The notes below the pieces were generated by a model, which saw nothing but the letters and a program-made list of their open reading frames with translations, did no database searches and was not told the DNA's origin. Source: Serratia microhaemolytica (GTDB lineage: Bacteria > Pseudomonadota > Gammaproteobacteria > Enterobacterales > Enterobacteriaceae). Taken from it: a DNA stretch of 63,354 bases. Positions 33,981-45,429 of this stretch are shown piece by piece. Position 1 is the first letter of the stretch, and each line of letters opens with the position of its first letter. The stretch covers positions 1 to 63,354 of the forward strand of contig NZ_SBEF01000020.1 of assembly GCF_004011885.1 (NCBI RefSeq), given 5' to 3'. The position numbers and the translations under genes are program-made.

Positions 33981-34307
33981 TTAATCCCACCAGATATCAA
34001 ACAGCTCAGTCACTTTAATGTCGCTCAGATTGCGTGCTGCTAACCAGCTCCGTACCAGCTCACGCTGTTCATCGGTGCAATGTGCAATCTTCTGCTGGCA
34101 GACCAAACCTTCCCACTGTAGATAGCCACTGCCTTCAAATGCCAGCCCATTTGGCTCGATCACCTCGACGATCAATGCATCAACAGTGCTATCAATCTGT
34201 TCCACACTGGTACCTGGTGCAAAGCTCCAGCTAACAGCAAAACCCAACTCCTGAAACTCATCAACGTGTAATTTTTTACGTAAACGACGACTGCGATTCT
34301 TAGCCAT
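33981..34307 (-). CDS. yggL: YggL, 50S-associated DUF469 protein
   Basis: A 108-residue protein starting [23 protein letters not shown], the same length as E. coli YggL. The DUF469 family has been linked to large ribosomal subunit assembly. The start overlaps the trmB stop by one base, so the two are translationally coupled. Confidence 0.93.
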   Translation of the reverse strand: MAKNRSRRLRKKLHVDEFQELGFAVSWSFAPGTSVEQIDSTVDALIVEVIEPNGLAFEGSGYLQWEGLVCQQKIAHCTDEQRELVRSWLAARNLSDIKVTELFDIWWD

Positions 34308-35026
34308 TATTCCACCCTCTTAAACATGAGATCCCAAACGCCATGTCCCAGGCGCTGGCCGCGTAATTCAAATTTTGTCAGTGGACGTGAGTCCGGTCGT
34401 GGCACGTAATCGTTGCTGCCAGACAAATTAACATATCCATTGGCGTTATTCATGACCGATAACATATGTTCTGCATATGGCTGCCAATCGGTTGCCATAT
34501 GGAAAATAGCGCCCGGCTTCAACTTCTGCCGCACCAGCTCAACAAACGTTGGCTGTACAATGCGCCGTTTGTTGTGCCGTGCTTTATGCCACGGATCGGG
34601 GAAGAACAGTTGCACCATATCCAACGAGCTATCTGGCAGCATATTTTGCAGCACTTCCACTGCGTCGTGGCACATCACACGCAAGTTATCCAGCTCTGCT
34701 TCATGAGCGCTGGCTAAACAGGCACCAACCCCTGGCAAGTGTACTTCAATACCGAGAAAGTTCTGCTGCCGATTGTTCGCCGCCATCGTAACCAATGAGG
34801 CTCCCATGCCAAAACCAATCTCCAGCACCGTTGGCGCGTCTCGGCCAAACAGCGCGGCAACATCAACCGGATCAGGCTGGTATTCAACCCCAAGTAGTGG
34901 CCAATAATTATCCACCGCTTGCTGCTGACCTTTGGTCAAGCGCCCCTGACGGCGGACAAAACTGCGAACACGGCGCATTGCGCGGCCATTTTCATCAAAT
35001 TCTGGAGAGATAACATCGTTTATCAT
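34307..35026 (-). CDS. trmB: tRNA (guanine46-N7)-methyltransferase
   Basis: A 239-residue SAM-dependent enzyme forming m7G46 in tRNA variable loops. The SAM motif is [11 protein letters not shown]. The substrate region has [16 protein letters not shown]. The frame opens at 35050, but [14 protein letters not shown] is the family start. Divergent from mutY. Confidence 0.97.
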   Translation of the reverse strand: MINDVISPEFDENGRAMRRVRSFVRRQGRLTKGQQQAVDNYWPLLGVEYQPDPVDVAALFGRDAPTVLEIGFGMGASLVTMAANNRQQNFLGIEVHLPGVGACLASAHEAELDNLRVMCHDAVEVLQNMLPDSSLDMVQLFFPDPWHKARHNKRRIVQPTFVELVRQKLKPGAIFHMATDWQPYAEHMLSVMNNANGYVNLSGSNDYVPRPDSRPLTKFELRGQRLGHGVWDLMFKRVE

Positions 35027-35185
35027 GGTGCTTTCTGTCTGTGGCGGCAATTAGGGAAACGCGCATTATGCAAGGATGTCCTATTTTGGCAAGCATTCAT
35101 CACGCAAGTTACTAAAAAGTTGTCAGTGGCTACATCATCGGGCAACAATACCCCAGTTAAAATATCAGCAGGATAAAATCCACCT

Positions 35186-36238
35186 ATGTTACAAGCGCAA
35201 CAGTTCTCACATGCCGTGCTCGATTGGTATCAACGTTACGGCCGTAAGACGCTGCCGTGGCAACAGCAAAAAACGCCTTATCAAGTATGGCTTTCTGAAG
35301 TGATGTTGCAACAGACACAGGTTGCCACTGTCATTCCCTATTTTCAGCGATTCATCACACAGTTTCCACACGTCAGCGCACTGGCGGCGGCACCACTGGA
35401 TGAAGTGCTTCATCTGTGGACTGGCTTGGGCTACTACGCTCGTGCCAGAAATCTGCACCGTGCGGCACAGATCATTGTGGCACAGCATGGCGGTGAGTTC
35501 CCACTCACCTTTGATCAGATTGCAGCATTGCCGGGTATCGGGCGCTCAACCGCCGGAGCGATCCTTTCACTGGCTTTGGGACAACGCTACCCAATTTTGG
35601 ACGGCAATGTTAAACGGGTGCTGGCTCGCTGCTATGCCATCGATGGCTGGCCAGGTAAAAAAGAGGTGGAGAATCGCCTGTGGCAACTTAGCGATCAACT
35701 CACTCCCGCAGAGGGAGTCGGTCACTTCAATCAGGCAATGATGGATCTTGGCGCGATGGTCTGCACGCGCAGCAAACCAAAATGTGAACTCTGCCCACTG
35801 AACACAGGCTGTGTTGCCTATCGCAGCCAGGATTGGGCACGCTACCCCGGCAAGAAACCCAAGCAGTCACTACCAGAGAAAAGTGCTTATCTATTGATGC
35901 TGCAACAGGGAGACTCGGTGTGGTTAGAGCAGCGACCTGCGGTCGGTTTGTGGGGGGGGTTATTCTGTTTCCCACAGTTCACTACCTTGCAAGAGCTGGA
36001 ACAGTGGCTGCTAGCGCGTGACTTGACAGCACAGACGCCCGAGCAACTGACGGCATTTCGTCATACCTTTAGCCATTTTCACCTCGATATTGTGCCGATG
36101 TGGCTTAAATGTGAGCAAACGGGTAGCGCAATGGATGAAGGCGCGGGTCTCTGGTATAACTTAACCCAGCCACCGAAGGTTGGGCTGGCAGCGCCGGTTG
36201 AACGCCTGTTGTATCAGTTGATGCACCCACACAATTGA
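35186..36238 (+). CDS. mutY: Adenine DNA glycosylase MutY
   Basis: A 350-residue base-excision enzyme removing A mispaired with 8-oxoG or G. It has the N-terminal catalytic Glu in [10 protein letters not shown], a helix-hairpin-helix [14 protein letters not shown] with catalytic Asp in [12 protein letters not shown], and the 4Fe-4S ligands [19 protein letters not shown]-terminal Nudix-like domain follows. Together with mutT at 32545 this places two parts of the 8-oxoG defence system close together. Confidence 0.98.
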   Translation: MLQAQQFSHAVLDWYQRYGRKTLPWQQQKTPYQVWLSEVMLQQTQVATVIPYFQRFITQFPHVSALAAAPLDEVLHLWTGLGYYARARNLHRAAQIIVAQHGGEFPLTFDQIAALPGIGRSTAGAILSLALGQRYPILDGNVKRVLARCYAIDGWPGKKEVENRLWQLSDQLTPAEGVGHFNQAMMDLGAMVCTRSKPKCELCPLNTGCVAYRSQDWARYPGKKPKQSLPEKSAYLLMLQQGDSVWLEQRPAVGLWGGLFCFPQFTTLQELEQWLLARDLTAQTPEQLTAFRHTFSHFHLDIVPMWLKCEQTGSAMDEGAGLWYNLTQPPKVGLAAPVERLLYQLMHPHN

Positions 36239-36390
36239 CACAACCGCAGCGCACAGTGTTCTGCCCATCAATTGCCTAATCAGATGGGTGCTAGCCGTGG
36301 CTGAGACAAATAACCTGAATTACCCCTAATGACAGTGAGCCTGGCTGACAGTCCGCTGATAAGATTGAGCACAATAACTGAGGAATCAAT

Positions 36391-36663
36391 ATGAGCAGAA
36401 CCATTTTTTGCACATTCTTGCAACGCGAAGCTGATGGACAGGAATTTCAGCTTTATCCCGGTGAAATTGGTAAACGCATTTATAATGAAATATCAAAAGA
36501 GGCATGGTCTGCTTGGATGAGCAAGCAAACCATGCTGATCAACGAGAAAAAACTCAATATGATGAATGTCGATGATCGCAAACTGTTAGAACAGGAGATG
36601 ATCAGATTTCTGTTTGAAGGACAAGAAGTCCATATCGAAGGTTATACCCCCCCAAGTCAGTAG
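36391..36663 (+). CDS. yggX: Probable Fe(II)-trafficking protein YggX
   Basis: A 90-residue protein starting [21 protein letters not shown]. It protects Fe-S clusters from oxidation and follows mutY, itself an Fe-S enzyme, as in E. coli. TGAGGAA precedes the ATG. About 150 bp separate it from mutY. Confidence 0.96.
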   Translation: MSRTIFCTFLQREADGQEFQLYPGEIGKRIYNEISKEAWSAWMSKQTMLINEKKLNMMNVDDRKLLEQEMIRFLFEGQEVHIEGYTPPSQ

Positions 36664-36938
36664 CTTTTGCGGTAGTTAACAACCTATTCCAGTAAACAGC
36701 ATTGAGGTAGCCGGTTGTCAGACACCAACCGCGCATAAAAACTCAGCGTACCGGAACAAGTTCAACACGTGCCGAAGAGTAAAATGGCAACTGAACTGGC
36801 TGTTATCGGATAGGTTTTAAGGGTGGTCAGCAGCAGGTTCAGGTTGTGGCTATTTTTGTGCCGCCAAGCAGAGTGGGGTTAGGCAAAATTTGCAACAGGG
36901 CATAGATATTGATCACTCTTTTGACATACGGCTTGAAC

Positions 36939-38030
36939 ATGAAGAAATTTTTAGCACTACCGGTTGTTGTCTGTGTATTGGTCGCATGTAGTGGTAACAA
37001 CAGCAGCTCCACGGCTAAAGTGACGCCAACACATAGTTATGCCAAAGATACCAATGGGTTTGATATTCTAATGGGGCAGTTCGCCCACAACATCGAGAAT
37101 ATCTGGGGGCTGAAAGAGGTTCTCATTGCTGGCGCAAAAGACTACGTAAAATATAGCGATCACTATCAAACTCGCAGCCACATCAATTTTGATACCGGCA
37201 TGATCACCATCGAAACGTTTGCCGATGATCATATTGCCCACCTGCGTCGTGCAGTGATCAATCTATTGTTGATGGGCGATGATCCGAGCGCGGTTGATCT
37301 CTACTCCGATGCCGATGATCTGCAGGTTAGCAAAGAGCCTTTCCTGTTTGGTCAGGTGTTAGATCACCAGAGCCAGCCAATCCGCTGGGAGTGGCGAGCA
37401 GCGCAATTTGCTGACTACTTACTGGCACATCGCCTACAACAGCGTAAATCTGATCTGCATGTTATCTACTCTGTCACTATTCCTCTGGTCGCTAACCATC
37501 TGGATCAGCGTGCGCATAAGTATCTCCCACTAGTTAACCAAGCTTCTGAAAAATATGGGATTGAGCCATCATTGATTTTGGCTATCATGCAGATAGAATC
37601 GAGTTTTAACCCTTATGCAGTTAGTGGATCGAATGCGTTGGGCTTAATGCAAGTGGTGCAGCATACCGCAGGTAAAGACGTGTTCCTGCAAAAAGGTAAG
37701 TGGGGAACACCAAGTAGAAACTATCTTTTCGATCCGGAAAAAAATATCGATACCGGTACTGCTTATTTAGCCATTCTGCAAAATAACTACCTGGCTGGTA
37801 TTAATAATGCCACTTCGCGTCGCTATGCGATGATCACTGCCTATAATGGTGGTGCTGGCAGCGTGCTGCGTGTGTTCGATAACGATAAAAACCGAGCTGT
37901 CGCTATTATCAACAGTATGTCGCCAGGCGATGTCTATCAGACGCTGACTACACAGCACCCATCGAATGAGTCACGACGCTACCTGATGAAGGTCAACAAC
38001 GCGCAAAAAAACTATCACCGTGGCTTTTAA
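36939..38030 (+). CDS. mltC: Membrane-bound lytic transglycosylase C
   Basis: A 363-residue outer-membrane lipoprotein that cleaves peptidoglycan. The signal peptide [17 protein letters not shown] has a lipobox at Cys17. A DUF3393 domain precedes the SLT domain. The catalytic Glu is in [13 protein letters not shown], followed by NALGLMQV and AYNGGAGSV. The frame opens at 36909, but ATG 36939 gives the signal peptide. No strong ribosome site is visible. About 275 bp without a recognisable gene separate it from yggX. Confidence 0.96.
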   Translation: MKKFLALPVVVCVLVACSGNNSSSTAKVTPTHSYAKDTNGFDILMGQFAHNIENIWGLKEVLIAGAKDYVKYSDHYQTRSHINFDTGMITIETFADDHIAHLRRAVINLLLMGDDPSAVDLYSDADDLQVSKEPFLFGQVLDHQSQPIRWEWRAAQFADYLLAHRLQQRKSDLHVIYSVTIPLVANHLDQRAHKYLPLVNQASEKYGIEPSLILAIMQIESSFNPYAVSGSNALGLMQVVQHTAGKDVFLQKGKWGTPSRNYLFDPEKNIDTGTAYLAILQNNYLAGINNATSRRYAMITAYNGGAGSVLRVFDNDKNRAVAIINSMSPGDVYQTLTTQHPSNESRRYLMKVNNAQKNYHRGF

Positions 38031-38094
38031 CGCCAGATTTGAAGCAAGCTAACAACCAGTAGTACAGCAACCATCAGCACCACAAGCAAAAGGC

Positions 38095-38126
38095 AAAAAA
38101 AAACCCAGCAAAGGCTGGGTTTTTTT
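38095..38126. terminator. Bidirectional terminator between mltC and rpmG
   Basis: CCCAGC (38104-38109) / GCTGGG (38114-38119) with an AAAG loop. It is flanked by nine A on the left and seven T on the right, so it terminates both mltC (+) and rpmBG (-). Confidence 0.92.
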
Positions 38127-38138
38127 AATCGACTAAAA

Positions 38139-38309
<171 letters not shown>

Positions 38310-38317
38310 TCAGTTCC

Positions 38318-38575
<258 letters not shown>

Positions 38576-38724
38576 TCAGCTCGAGCTCAAAGGGGTACAG
38601 CCGCCTCGTCAGGCTTTTAGAGCCCATCTCAGCAAACTTCATACTGAGGAGACTTTCACCATCAGGCCAGATACCTGCTGAGATAGACTCTTCGTGCCAT
38701 ACCCAAGATTCTCAAAGGTGGCGT

Positions 38725-38753
38725 AGTATACGCTTTGAGGCGTAAGTACTCAA
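38725..38753 (-). promoter_or_regulatory. rpmBG promoter
   Basis: On the minus strand TTGAGT (38753-38748), a 17-nt spacer and TATACT (38730-38725) form a near-consensus sigma70 promoter about 170 bp upstream of rpmB. Confidence 0.75.
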
Positions 38754-38797
38754 GTCACCAACCGCTAAAGATCCCGCAAGGATCGCGAAAAAATGCA

Positions 38798-39481
38798 TTA
38801 AAGCCAGCCAAGCTCAGCAAAAGAAGCATATTCACCACGTCCGATAACCAGATGATCCAATACTTTAATCTCCAGTAACTGGCAGGCACTAACGATTTGT
38901 TCTGTTAGCAACCGATCAGCCCGGCTAGGTTGCGACTTACCGGAAGGGTGGTTGTGCGCCAGAATGATCGCGGCAGCATTGAGCTTTAATGCTTCACGTA
39001 CAATTTCTCTCGGATGTACAACTACGCTATTAATGGTGCCTGAAAACATCTCTTGATGAGAGATCACCCGATGTTGATTATCTAAAAACAGCACCAGAAA
39101 AACTTCACGCTCATGATGAGTGAGCAGACTGTGTACATAGTGCTGAGTTATTTTTGGGTTAAGCAGTGCATTCTCGAATAGCTGTGGGCCAGAGAACAAG
39201 CGGAAAGCCAGCTCCGAGATCGCCTGGAGTTGGCTATAAGTCGCCACACCGCCGCCTTTGTGACGCGAAAACTGGTTATAGTCTGCGGAAATCAGATGAT
39301 ACAGCGAACCAAAATGGCTAAGCAGTTGCTCGGCACGCTGTGAAACATGAACACCAGGCAATCCTGTACGCAAAAAAATAGCCAGCAATTCGCTGTCAGA
39401 GAGTGCCGCAGCACCATCGCGCATCAACTTTTCTCTTGGTGCCAGACCGCTTGGCCATGTTGATCGATTCCGTTTAGTCAT
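38798..39481 (-). CDS. radC: RadC-family JAB-domain protein
   Basis: A 227-residue protein with an N-terminal helix-hairpin-helix-like part ([20 protein letters not shown]) and a C-terminal JAMM metal motif [14 protein letters not shown]. Its role is uncertain despite the name. The frame extends to 39628, but ATG 39481 starts the conserved region. As in E. coli it neighbours rpmB. The usual divergent coaBC is absent, and csdE follows instead. Confidence 0.93.
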   Translation of the reverse strand: MTKRNRSTWPSGLAPREKLMRDGAAALSDSELLAIFLRTGLPGVHVSQRAEQLLSHFGSLYHLISADYNQFSRHKGGGVATYSQLQAISELAFRLFSGPQLFENALLNPKITQHYVHSLLTHHEREVFLVLFLDNQHRVISHQEMFSGTINSVVVHPREIVREALKLNAAAIILAHNHPSGKSQPSRADRLLTEQIVSACQLLEIKVLDHLVIGRGEYASFAELGWL

Positions 39482-39709
39482 GCACATGCTCCGCACAGAG
39501 TGAATATTGACTATCGCCAGCCAGCCGTTCAACGCGCTGTTTAGCGGCAAATAGTAAGCGCTGCATAATGACATAAACGGTTTTTTAACTGCGATCACCG
39601 AGTTAGCAGAGTGTGAAGCACTATCCAAACTTCAGTGTAATCGTATCGTAAGCTGACAACAGCAGTGAGGAGTCGACCGCAGCAAGGTAGCGCCGAATAA
39701 TCAACGCAG

Positions 39710-40159
39710 TCACTGCTGTGCGGCAATCTCCTGAACGCGTTGCGCCAGTGCCGCCAAACCACCGGCTCGCGTCGTGCTAAGTGGGCCACGCAGCGCCAAC
39801 TGGTCAAATAATGCTAATGGATCAATAGGTAATAGCTGTTGTGCGCTTTTACCCTCTATCGCGGTCAATAGCACCGCCAACAGACCGCGCACAATTCGGC
39901 TATCGCTATCGGCGTAGAAGTGCAACCTCCCATCAGCCAACAGTTGATAACCAAACCAGACACGACTTTCACAACCACTCAACTCAAGCGCAGGTTGACG
40001 TAAATTCTCAGCCAATGGTGGCAATTGCTTCGCCAGCAGGATCAGTTGACGATAACGCGCCTCCCACTGAGATAGGCAATTAAACTGCTCAAGCAGCGTT
40101 TCAGCAGTGATGAGAGTACCAAATGGGTGAGCAGCAACAAGATGTTGATCACAATTCAT
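39710..40159 (-). CDS. csdE: Cysteine desulfuration protein CsdE
   Basis: A SufE-like sulfur acceptor of 149 residues with the reactive Cys in LSGCESRVWFG. It takes persulfide sulfur from CsdA. The frame opens at 40180, but ATG 40159 matches the family start and sits immediately after the csdA stop. Confidence 0.94.
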   Translation of the reverse strand: MNCDQHLVAAHPFGTLITAETLLEQFNCLSQWEARYRQLILLAKQLPPLAENLRQPALELSGCESRVWFGYQLLADGRLHFYADSDSRIVRGLLAVLLTAIEGKSAQQLLPIDPLALFDQLALRGPLSTTRAGGLAALAQRVQEIAAQQ

Positions 40160-40160
40160 A

Positions 40161-41366
40161 TTAATCAGCCAATAATTCAACTACTTTAATCATCGCCTGT
40201 ACAAAAGCTTCCACCTCCTCGGCACTATTGTAAGGCGCAAATGAAGCACGCACACAACCCTCAATTCCCAACGCGGCCATCAGTGGCTGAGCGCAATGTT
40301 GACCCGCACGTACCGCAACGTTCTGCTCAGCCAACAGCGTGGCAATATCGCCCGGATGTAGTCCGGCGATGTTGAATGCCAGCAGACTCGCATTAGAACA
40401 ACGGAAACTGCGCCAGCCAGGCAATTGCTGTAGCTGCTGCTCGGCGTAGTCTGCCAGCGCAGAGCTGTGTTGCTCAGCCGCGCGCCAATCTTGCCCTGCC
40501 AGCCACTCCAGTACAGCACCCAGCCCCAGCACTCCAGCAATATTCGGTGTACCCGCCTCAAAACAGTGGGGCGCTTTCTGCGGGGTAAAGCCACTAAATG
40601 AAGCATGAGTGAGCATTTTACCGCCCCCTTGCCAGGGAGCCATGTCTTTCAATAGCTCACTTTTGCCATATAGCGCGCCGATACCACTCGGGCCATACAG
40701 TTTGTGAGCTGAAAAAGCGTAAAAGTCGATATCTAGCTGCTGCACATCGACCGGACAGTGCACAATCCCCTGAGCACCATCCACCACTACCCGCACATCG
40801 GCAGCGTGAGCAAGCTGGATCGCAAGCGCCAGATTGGGCTGCCCGCCAGTCACATTCGACATTTGACTAAGAGCGAGAATTTTTGTGCTTTTATTCAATA
40901 AATTAGCCAAACATGTCAAATCAGGCAGATAATCATCACCGATCGGAAGTTTCACCACCTGAGCACCGGTCTGTTGTGCTACCATCAGCCACGGGATCAA
41001 GTTGGCATGGTGTTCCGCTTCACTCACCAAAATCTGGTCGCCCGGTTGCAGACGTGGCCGAGCATAACTCTGAGCCACCAGATTGATCGCTTCGGTAGTA
41101 CCGCGTACCCAAACCATCTCCTGAGCACTGGCCGCATTAACCAACGTGGCTGCATGTTGACGTGCCAGTTCAAAACGCGCGGTCACATCACGAGCCGAGC
41201 TGTGCTGGCTACGATGTACACTACCGCTCTCTTTAGCGTAGAACTGCTGTGTGGCGTCAATGACTGCCTGCGGTTTGAGTGCCGTTGCGGCGCTATCGAG
41301 GTAAATACCTGTCTGTTGCAATGCCGGAAACTGTCGGCGAAAAGTTGTTGGGTGAAAGGGTGCCAT
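40161..41366 (-). CDS. csdA: Cysteine sulfinate desulfinase CsdA
   Basis: A 401-residue class V aminotransferase-fold PLP enzyme. It has the Schiff-base Lys in SAHKLYGPSG, a His/Asp pocket (EAEHHANLIPW, VDGAQGIVH) and the reactive Cys in RAGQHCAQP. It mobilises sulfur from cysteine for CsdE. Divergent from gcvA. Confidence 0.96.
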   Translation of the reverse strand: MAPFHPTTFRRQFPALQQTGIYLDSAATALKPQAVIDATQQFYAKESGSVHRSQHSSARDVTARFELARQHAATLVNAASAQEMVWVRGTTEAINLVAQSYARPRLQPGDQILVSEAEHHANLIPWLMVAQQTGAQVVKLPIGDDYLPDLTCLANLLNKSTKILALSQMSNVTGGQPNLALAIQLAHAADVRVVVDGAQGIVHCPVDVQQLDIDFYAFSAHKLYGPSGIGALYGKSELLKDMAPWQGGGKMLTHASFSGFTPQKAPHCFEAGTPNIAGVLGLGAVLEWLAGQDWRAAEQHSSALADYAEQQLQQLPGWRSFRCSNASLLAFNIAGLHPGDIATLLAEQNVAVRAGQHCAQPLMAALGIEGCVRASFAPYNSAEEVEAFVQAMIKVVELLAD

Positions 41367-41542
41367 AAGCTATCGTCACAGAGGATATTGAGGCAGGATC
41401 TTGGCTTATTTTCGTTACCAACACAAGTTACCCGAATAGCAATCACCGGCTAATCGGCTTTGATCATTTCAACACTGAAAAATAAAAAACAAATCAATAG
41501 CTAAAAAAACCATCATTTCGGTACTCATTGAGGAGTGTATTG

Positions 41543-42499
41543 ATGTCGAGACGCTTACCACCGTTGAATGCACTACGTGCCTTCGATGCCGCTGGGCGTT
41601 ATTTAAGTTTTACCAAAGCCGCCGAAGAGCTGTTTGTCACCCAAGCAGCGATCAGCCACCAGATCAAATCGCTGGAGGAGTTTCTTGGTTTTAAATTATT
41701 TCGCCGTCGCAACCGAGCACTGCTATTAACCGAAGAGGGGCAAAGCTATTACCTCGATATTAAAGAAATTTTTTCAGCTATCCATGCAGCGACCGATAAA
41801 TTACAGGCACGTAGCGCCAAAGGGACATTAACCGTCAGCCTGCCAAGTGGCTTCGCAATCCAGTGGCTGGTTCCTCGCTTAAGCAGTTTTAATGCTGCAC
41901 ACCCAGAAATTGATGTTCGTATACAAGCTGTTGACCGTGAAGAGGATAAACTGGCGGAGGATGTTGACATTGCCATTTTTTATGGTCGAGGTGACTGGCG
42001 TGGCCTGTGTATTGAGAAGTTATATGCTGAGTATCTGTTGCCAGTCTGCTCACCAACACTACTGCTCACCGGAAAATATGCATTAAAAGTGCCAAACGAT
42101 CTGGCTTATCATACTTTGTTGCACGATACTTCACGACGCGACTGGTTAGCCTATACTCATCAATTAGGCTTAACGCACATCAATGTGCATCAGGGACCGA
42201 TTTTTAGTCACAGTGCGATGGTCATTCAAGCAGCAATCCACGGCCAGGGGGTTGCTCTGGTTAATAACGTTATGGCGCAAACGGAACTTGAAATTGGTCG
42301 TTTAGTCTGTCCATTCAATGAGGTACTGGTAAGCAAAAATGCATTCTATCTGGTATATCATGACAATCAGGCTGAGCTGGGTAAAATAGCTGCTTTTCGT
42401 CAATGGATTCTGGCACGTGCAGCCGGTGAACAACAGCCGTTCAGTTTTGCTACTAACGATAGTTTTGTTACCAAAGATGTGGTTGCTACAAACCAATGA
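41543..42499 (+). CDS. gcvA: Glycine-cleavage activator GcvA
   Basis: A 318-residue LysR-type regulator. Its N-terminal helix-turn-helix LSFTKAAEELFVTQAAISHQ matches E. coli GcvA, which controls gcvTHP and gcvB. GAGGAG lies 7 nt before ATG 41543. Followed by ygdD and rlmM, the conserved enterobacterial order. Confidence 0.95.
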   Translation: MSRRLPPLNALRAFDAAGRYLSFTKAAEELFVTQAAISHQIKSLEEFLGFKLFRRRNRALLLTEEGQSYYLDIKEIFSAIHAATDKLQARSAKGTLTVSLPSGFAIQWLVPRLSSFNAAHPEIDVRIQAVDREEDKLAEDVDIAIFYGRGDWRGLCIEKLYAEYLLPVCSPTLLLTGKYALKVPNDLAYHTLLHDTSRRDWLAYTHQLGLTHINVHQGPIFSHSAMVIQAAIHGQGVALVNNVMAQTELEIGRLVCPFNEVLVSKNAFYLVYHDNQAELGKIAAFRQWILARAAGEQQPFSFATNDSFVTKDVVATNQ

Positions 42500-42546
42500 G
42501 GATGGTTGTTGTGATGCTGTGACAGGTCAGTTTAAGGTGAATAATA

Positions 42547-42945
42547 ATGAATTGCCGTTCTATGATGCTGTTTGCCGCAATAAGCGGTTTTATTTTGGTC
42601 GCGCTAGGTGCGTTTTCAGCTCACTTTTTAAACAGGATATTGGGCACAAATGAGATGGCCTGGATCCGTACCGGGCTGGAATATCAAGCCTTTCATACTC
42701 TTGCTTTACTGGCACTGGCTGTTGAAGTACGCCGTCGTTGCAATCTTTGGTTTTACTGGAGTGCAGCGCTACTGGCACTGGGTACCGTATTGTTTAGTGG
42801 TAGTTTATACTGCTTTGCCCTCTCTCAGTTGAAGATTTGGGTCTACGTTACCCCAGTTGGTGGGGTCAGCTTTCTTCTTGGTTGGGCATTGATGGTGGTG
42901 GGTGTGTTGCGTTGGAAAAGTAATAAGGCTGAATGCCATGAATAG
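42547..42945 (+). CDS. ygdD: DUF423 inner-membrane protein YgdD
   Basis: A 132-residue protein with four hydrophobic helices and the conserved core [14 protein letters not shown] and [12 protein letters not shown]. Its function is unknown. Its last 8 bases overlap rlmM. Confidence 0.93.
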   Translation: MNCRSMMLFAAISGFILVALGAFSAHFLNRILGTNEMAWIRTGLEYQAFHTLALLALAVEVRRRCNLWFYWSAALLALGTVLFSGSLYCFALSQLKIWVYVTPVGGVSFLLGWALMVVGVLRWKSNKAECHE

Positions 42946-44044
42946 AGTGGTGTTGTATTGCCGCCCCGGTTTTGAAAAAGAGTGCGCAGCAGAGATCACC
43001 GATCGCGCAGCCCAATTGTCGGTGTTTGGTTTTGCCAAGCTAAAACCAGATAGCGGTTATGTGCTGTTTGAGTGCTATCAAGCTGATGATGCTGATCGCT
43101 TAGCGCAACAGCTCCCTTTTCGTGAACTGATTTTCGCCCGTCAACTGATTGTCGTTGGTGAGTTACTGCGTGATCTGCCCCCCGATGATCGTGTATCGCC
43201 GATTGTTGGCATGTTGATTGGTGTGGTTGAGAATGCAGGGGAGTTACAGGTTGAAGTCGCTGATACCAACGAAAGCAAAGAGCTATTGAAGTTCTGCCGC
43301 AAATTGACGGTTCCGTTGCGTGCCGCGCTACGTGAACAGAGAGTGATCGCCAGCCACAACAAACCAACCCGCTGTGGAGTACATGTATTCTTTATCGCCC
43401 CTGGTTGCTGCTACGTTGGCTACTCCTATTGCAACAACAGCTCACCATTCTATATGGGCATTCCGCGTCTGAAATTACCGGCCGATGCCCCAAGCCGCTC
43501 AACACTGAAGTTGGAAGAGGCATTTCATCTGTTCATTCCGGCCGATGAGTGGGAAGAGCGCCTCAGCAGTGGCATGTACGCAGTAGACTTGGGCGCAAGC
43601 CCTGGCGGTTGGACCTACCAGTTAGTGAGACGCAGCATGATGGTACAGGCGGTTGATAACGGTGCGATGGCACAAAGCCTGCTCGATAGTGGCCAAGTCA
43701 CCCACCACCGTGCTGATGGTTTTAAATTTGTCCCCACCAGCAGCAAAATTTACTGGCTAGTCTGCGACATGGTAGAAAAACCAGCCAAGGTAACGCAATT
43801 AATGATCCGCTGGCTGGTTAACGGCTGGTGCCGTGAAGCGATTTTCAACCTTAAGTTACCGATGAAAAAGCGCTACGAAGAGGTTGCCAGTAATCTGCAA
43901 GCGATACGCGACGCTTTGGCACAAGCAGAGATCAATGCTGAGGTGAATGCCAAACAGCTCTATCACGATCGTGAAGAGATCACGGTACATGTGCGCCGCA
44001 TCTGGTCGGCCATCCCCGGCCGCCGCGATGAACGGGAAAACTGA
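42938..44044 (+). CDS. rlmM: 23S rRNA (cytidine2498-2'-O)-methyltransferase
   Basis: A 368-residue enzyme with an N-terminal THUMP-like part and a C-terminal Rossmann methyltransferase. It has the SAM motif [13 protein letters not shown] and the K-D-K-E-type residues in [10 protein letters not shown] and [13 protein letters not shown] 42938 lies within the ygdD end. A small stem GGGTG (44053-44057) / CACCC (44065-44069) follows the stop. Confidence 0.96.
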   Translation: MNRVVLYCRPGFEKECAAEITDRAAQLSVFGFAKLKPDSGYVLFECYQADDADRLAQQLPFRELIFARQLIVVGELLRDLPPDDRVSPIVGMLIGVVENAGELQVEVADTNESKELLKFCRKLTVPLRAALREQRVIASHNKPTRCGVHVFFIAPGCCYVGYSYCNNSSPFYMGIPRLKLPADAPSRSTLKLEEAFHLFIPADEWEERLSSGMYAVDLGASPGGWTYQLVRRSMMVQAVDNGAMAQSLLDSGQVTHHRADGFKFVPTSSKIYWLVCDMVEKPAKVTQLMIRWLVNGWCREAIFNLKLPMKKRYEEVASNLQAIRDALAQAEINAEVNAKQLYHDREEITVHVRRIWSAIPGRRDEREN

Positions 44045-44218
44045 TATTCAGTGGGTGCTGGCAACACCCTACGGGAATAGTATTTAGTCGGTCTTAACTA
44101 GCGCTTGTCACCGATTTAACTGAAGATTGCGAGTGCTGTTCCTGGCTATACATCGTCATAACCACCGAATACATCCAAATCAATGGGAGTAATATTCGCT
44201 CATGCCAACCCTTTAATA

Positions 44219-45226
44219 CTAAATATTGAACTGGAAAGTTTGAGTCAATAAAGGTTGAATATTTACTTGGCGAGGTCCTTTTTGCCTTAAAAACCAATGA
44301 CAATCAAAAGTGACAAAGCCCCAAAACTGTAAAAAGCGGTCAATGAAACGCCATTCAATTAACAGCCCCAACATCTCTTTTGAGGAAATAACATCATCTA
44401 TCTTCCAATCCATTATCTGGTGATGCAACAGTTCTGGAAATGCTGTTACCATCTGAGCAATTAACTGATCAAGATCGGCATTATGTTGTAAGCGCCACAA
44501 CATAAATAGCCAAAATGGTCTTAAGTCGATATCTCCCTCAACATAATCCAGGTAACCCCAGTTATATCGAGTGACCGCCGCCTGCAACATCGGTTTGAAA
44601 AAAGCCCGAAGACCCTCTGTTCGATACTGCTTCTGTGCCGCTTTCTTTACATGGTAACGACCGCTACGACGATAAATAATCCCTGCGATCTCTGCCAGCA
44701 CACGGGTATAGTGCAGGGCATTGAATCTCTCTTCATTGTTACCAGAAAATTCACCCGTACTAAAACCTTGTTCACATTTAGAGACTGCAAATTCAGGTAA
44801 CAGATTGCCAGCCTGTTTGACCAATTTGGTGGGTAAATTACCTTTACTGGTCGCCTTGAAACTGCCGCCATTAGCCATCGCTTCATCAACTATCAAGGCC
44901 AAATAGCGCATCACCGGGCTAGCCGAGAGATCATCTGGAGTATTAATGGTCAGCCCAACTTTTTCATCAAACGGTTCATATAACCAGTTGATCATTTGCG
45001 TGGATGATAAACCACAAAAATCAGCATTAGGGCGATTGTTGTACTGTTCTACTCGATTTTCCATCAGCACATTAAGCTCATCAACCGTCAAGCTGGGGTT
45101 CATAGCAACAATTTTTTTAATCTCATCCAACAGCCCAACACTCATACCGGCTGTGTTGCTAAGACAGCAATGCTTGTACTTCTTATTGCTACCACAAGGG
45201 CAAAGATCATTACGTCCTGGTTCCAT
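44219..45226 (-). CDS. SEC-C motif protein of unknown function
   Basis: A 335-residue protein. Residues 1-21 form a SEC-C zinc motif (GRNDLCPCGSNKKYKHCCL), the same fold found at the end of SecA. The remainder (about 30-335) is helical and I do not recognise it. It lies downstream of hsdR on the same strand, with a 203-bp gap. It may belong to the defence cluster or merely border it. No signal peptide or membrane segment is visible. Confidence 0.75.
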   Translation of the reverse strand: MEPGRNDLCPCGSNKKYKHCCLSNTAGMSVGLLDEIKKIVAMNPSLTVDELNVLMENRVEQYNNRPNADFCGLSSTQMINWLYEPFDEKVGLTINTPDDLSASPVMRYLALIVDEAMANGGSFKATSKGNLPTKLVKQAGNLLPEFAVSKCEQGFSTGEFSGNNEERFNALHYTRVLAEIAGIIYRRSGRYHVKKAAQKQYRTEGLRAFFKPMLQAAVTRYNWGYLDYVEGDIDLRPFWLFMLWRLQHNADLDQLIAQMVTAFPELLHHQIMDWKIDDVISSKEMLGLLIEWRFIDRFLQFWGFVTFDCHWFLRQKGPRQVNIQPLLTQTFQFNI

Positions 45227-45429
45227 TTTTACTCACTCTCGCTAGTTTGCTGGGCTAAATTTATCAGTAGGTAATGCTCGCTTTTCGGTGTTGAATGATT
45301 CAATCACACAAGCTGATCCACACTGAGTGAAAAAGAGTCATCAGCGAGCATATCGATCTAAGCAGGTAAAATAAACCACTGGAACACTGTCAACTTCTTC
45401 TTATCACATTCCCCCTGATCGATATGGCT

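Noticed and set aside
44094-44303. 69-codon minus frame overlapping the end of the SEC-C gene
   Set aside because: It has no homology, and the overlapping SEC-C frame explains the region.
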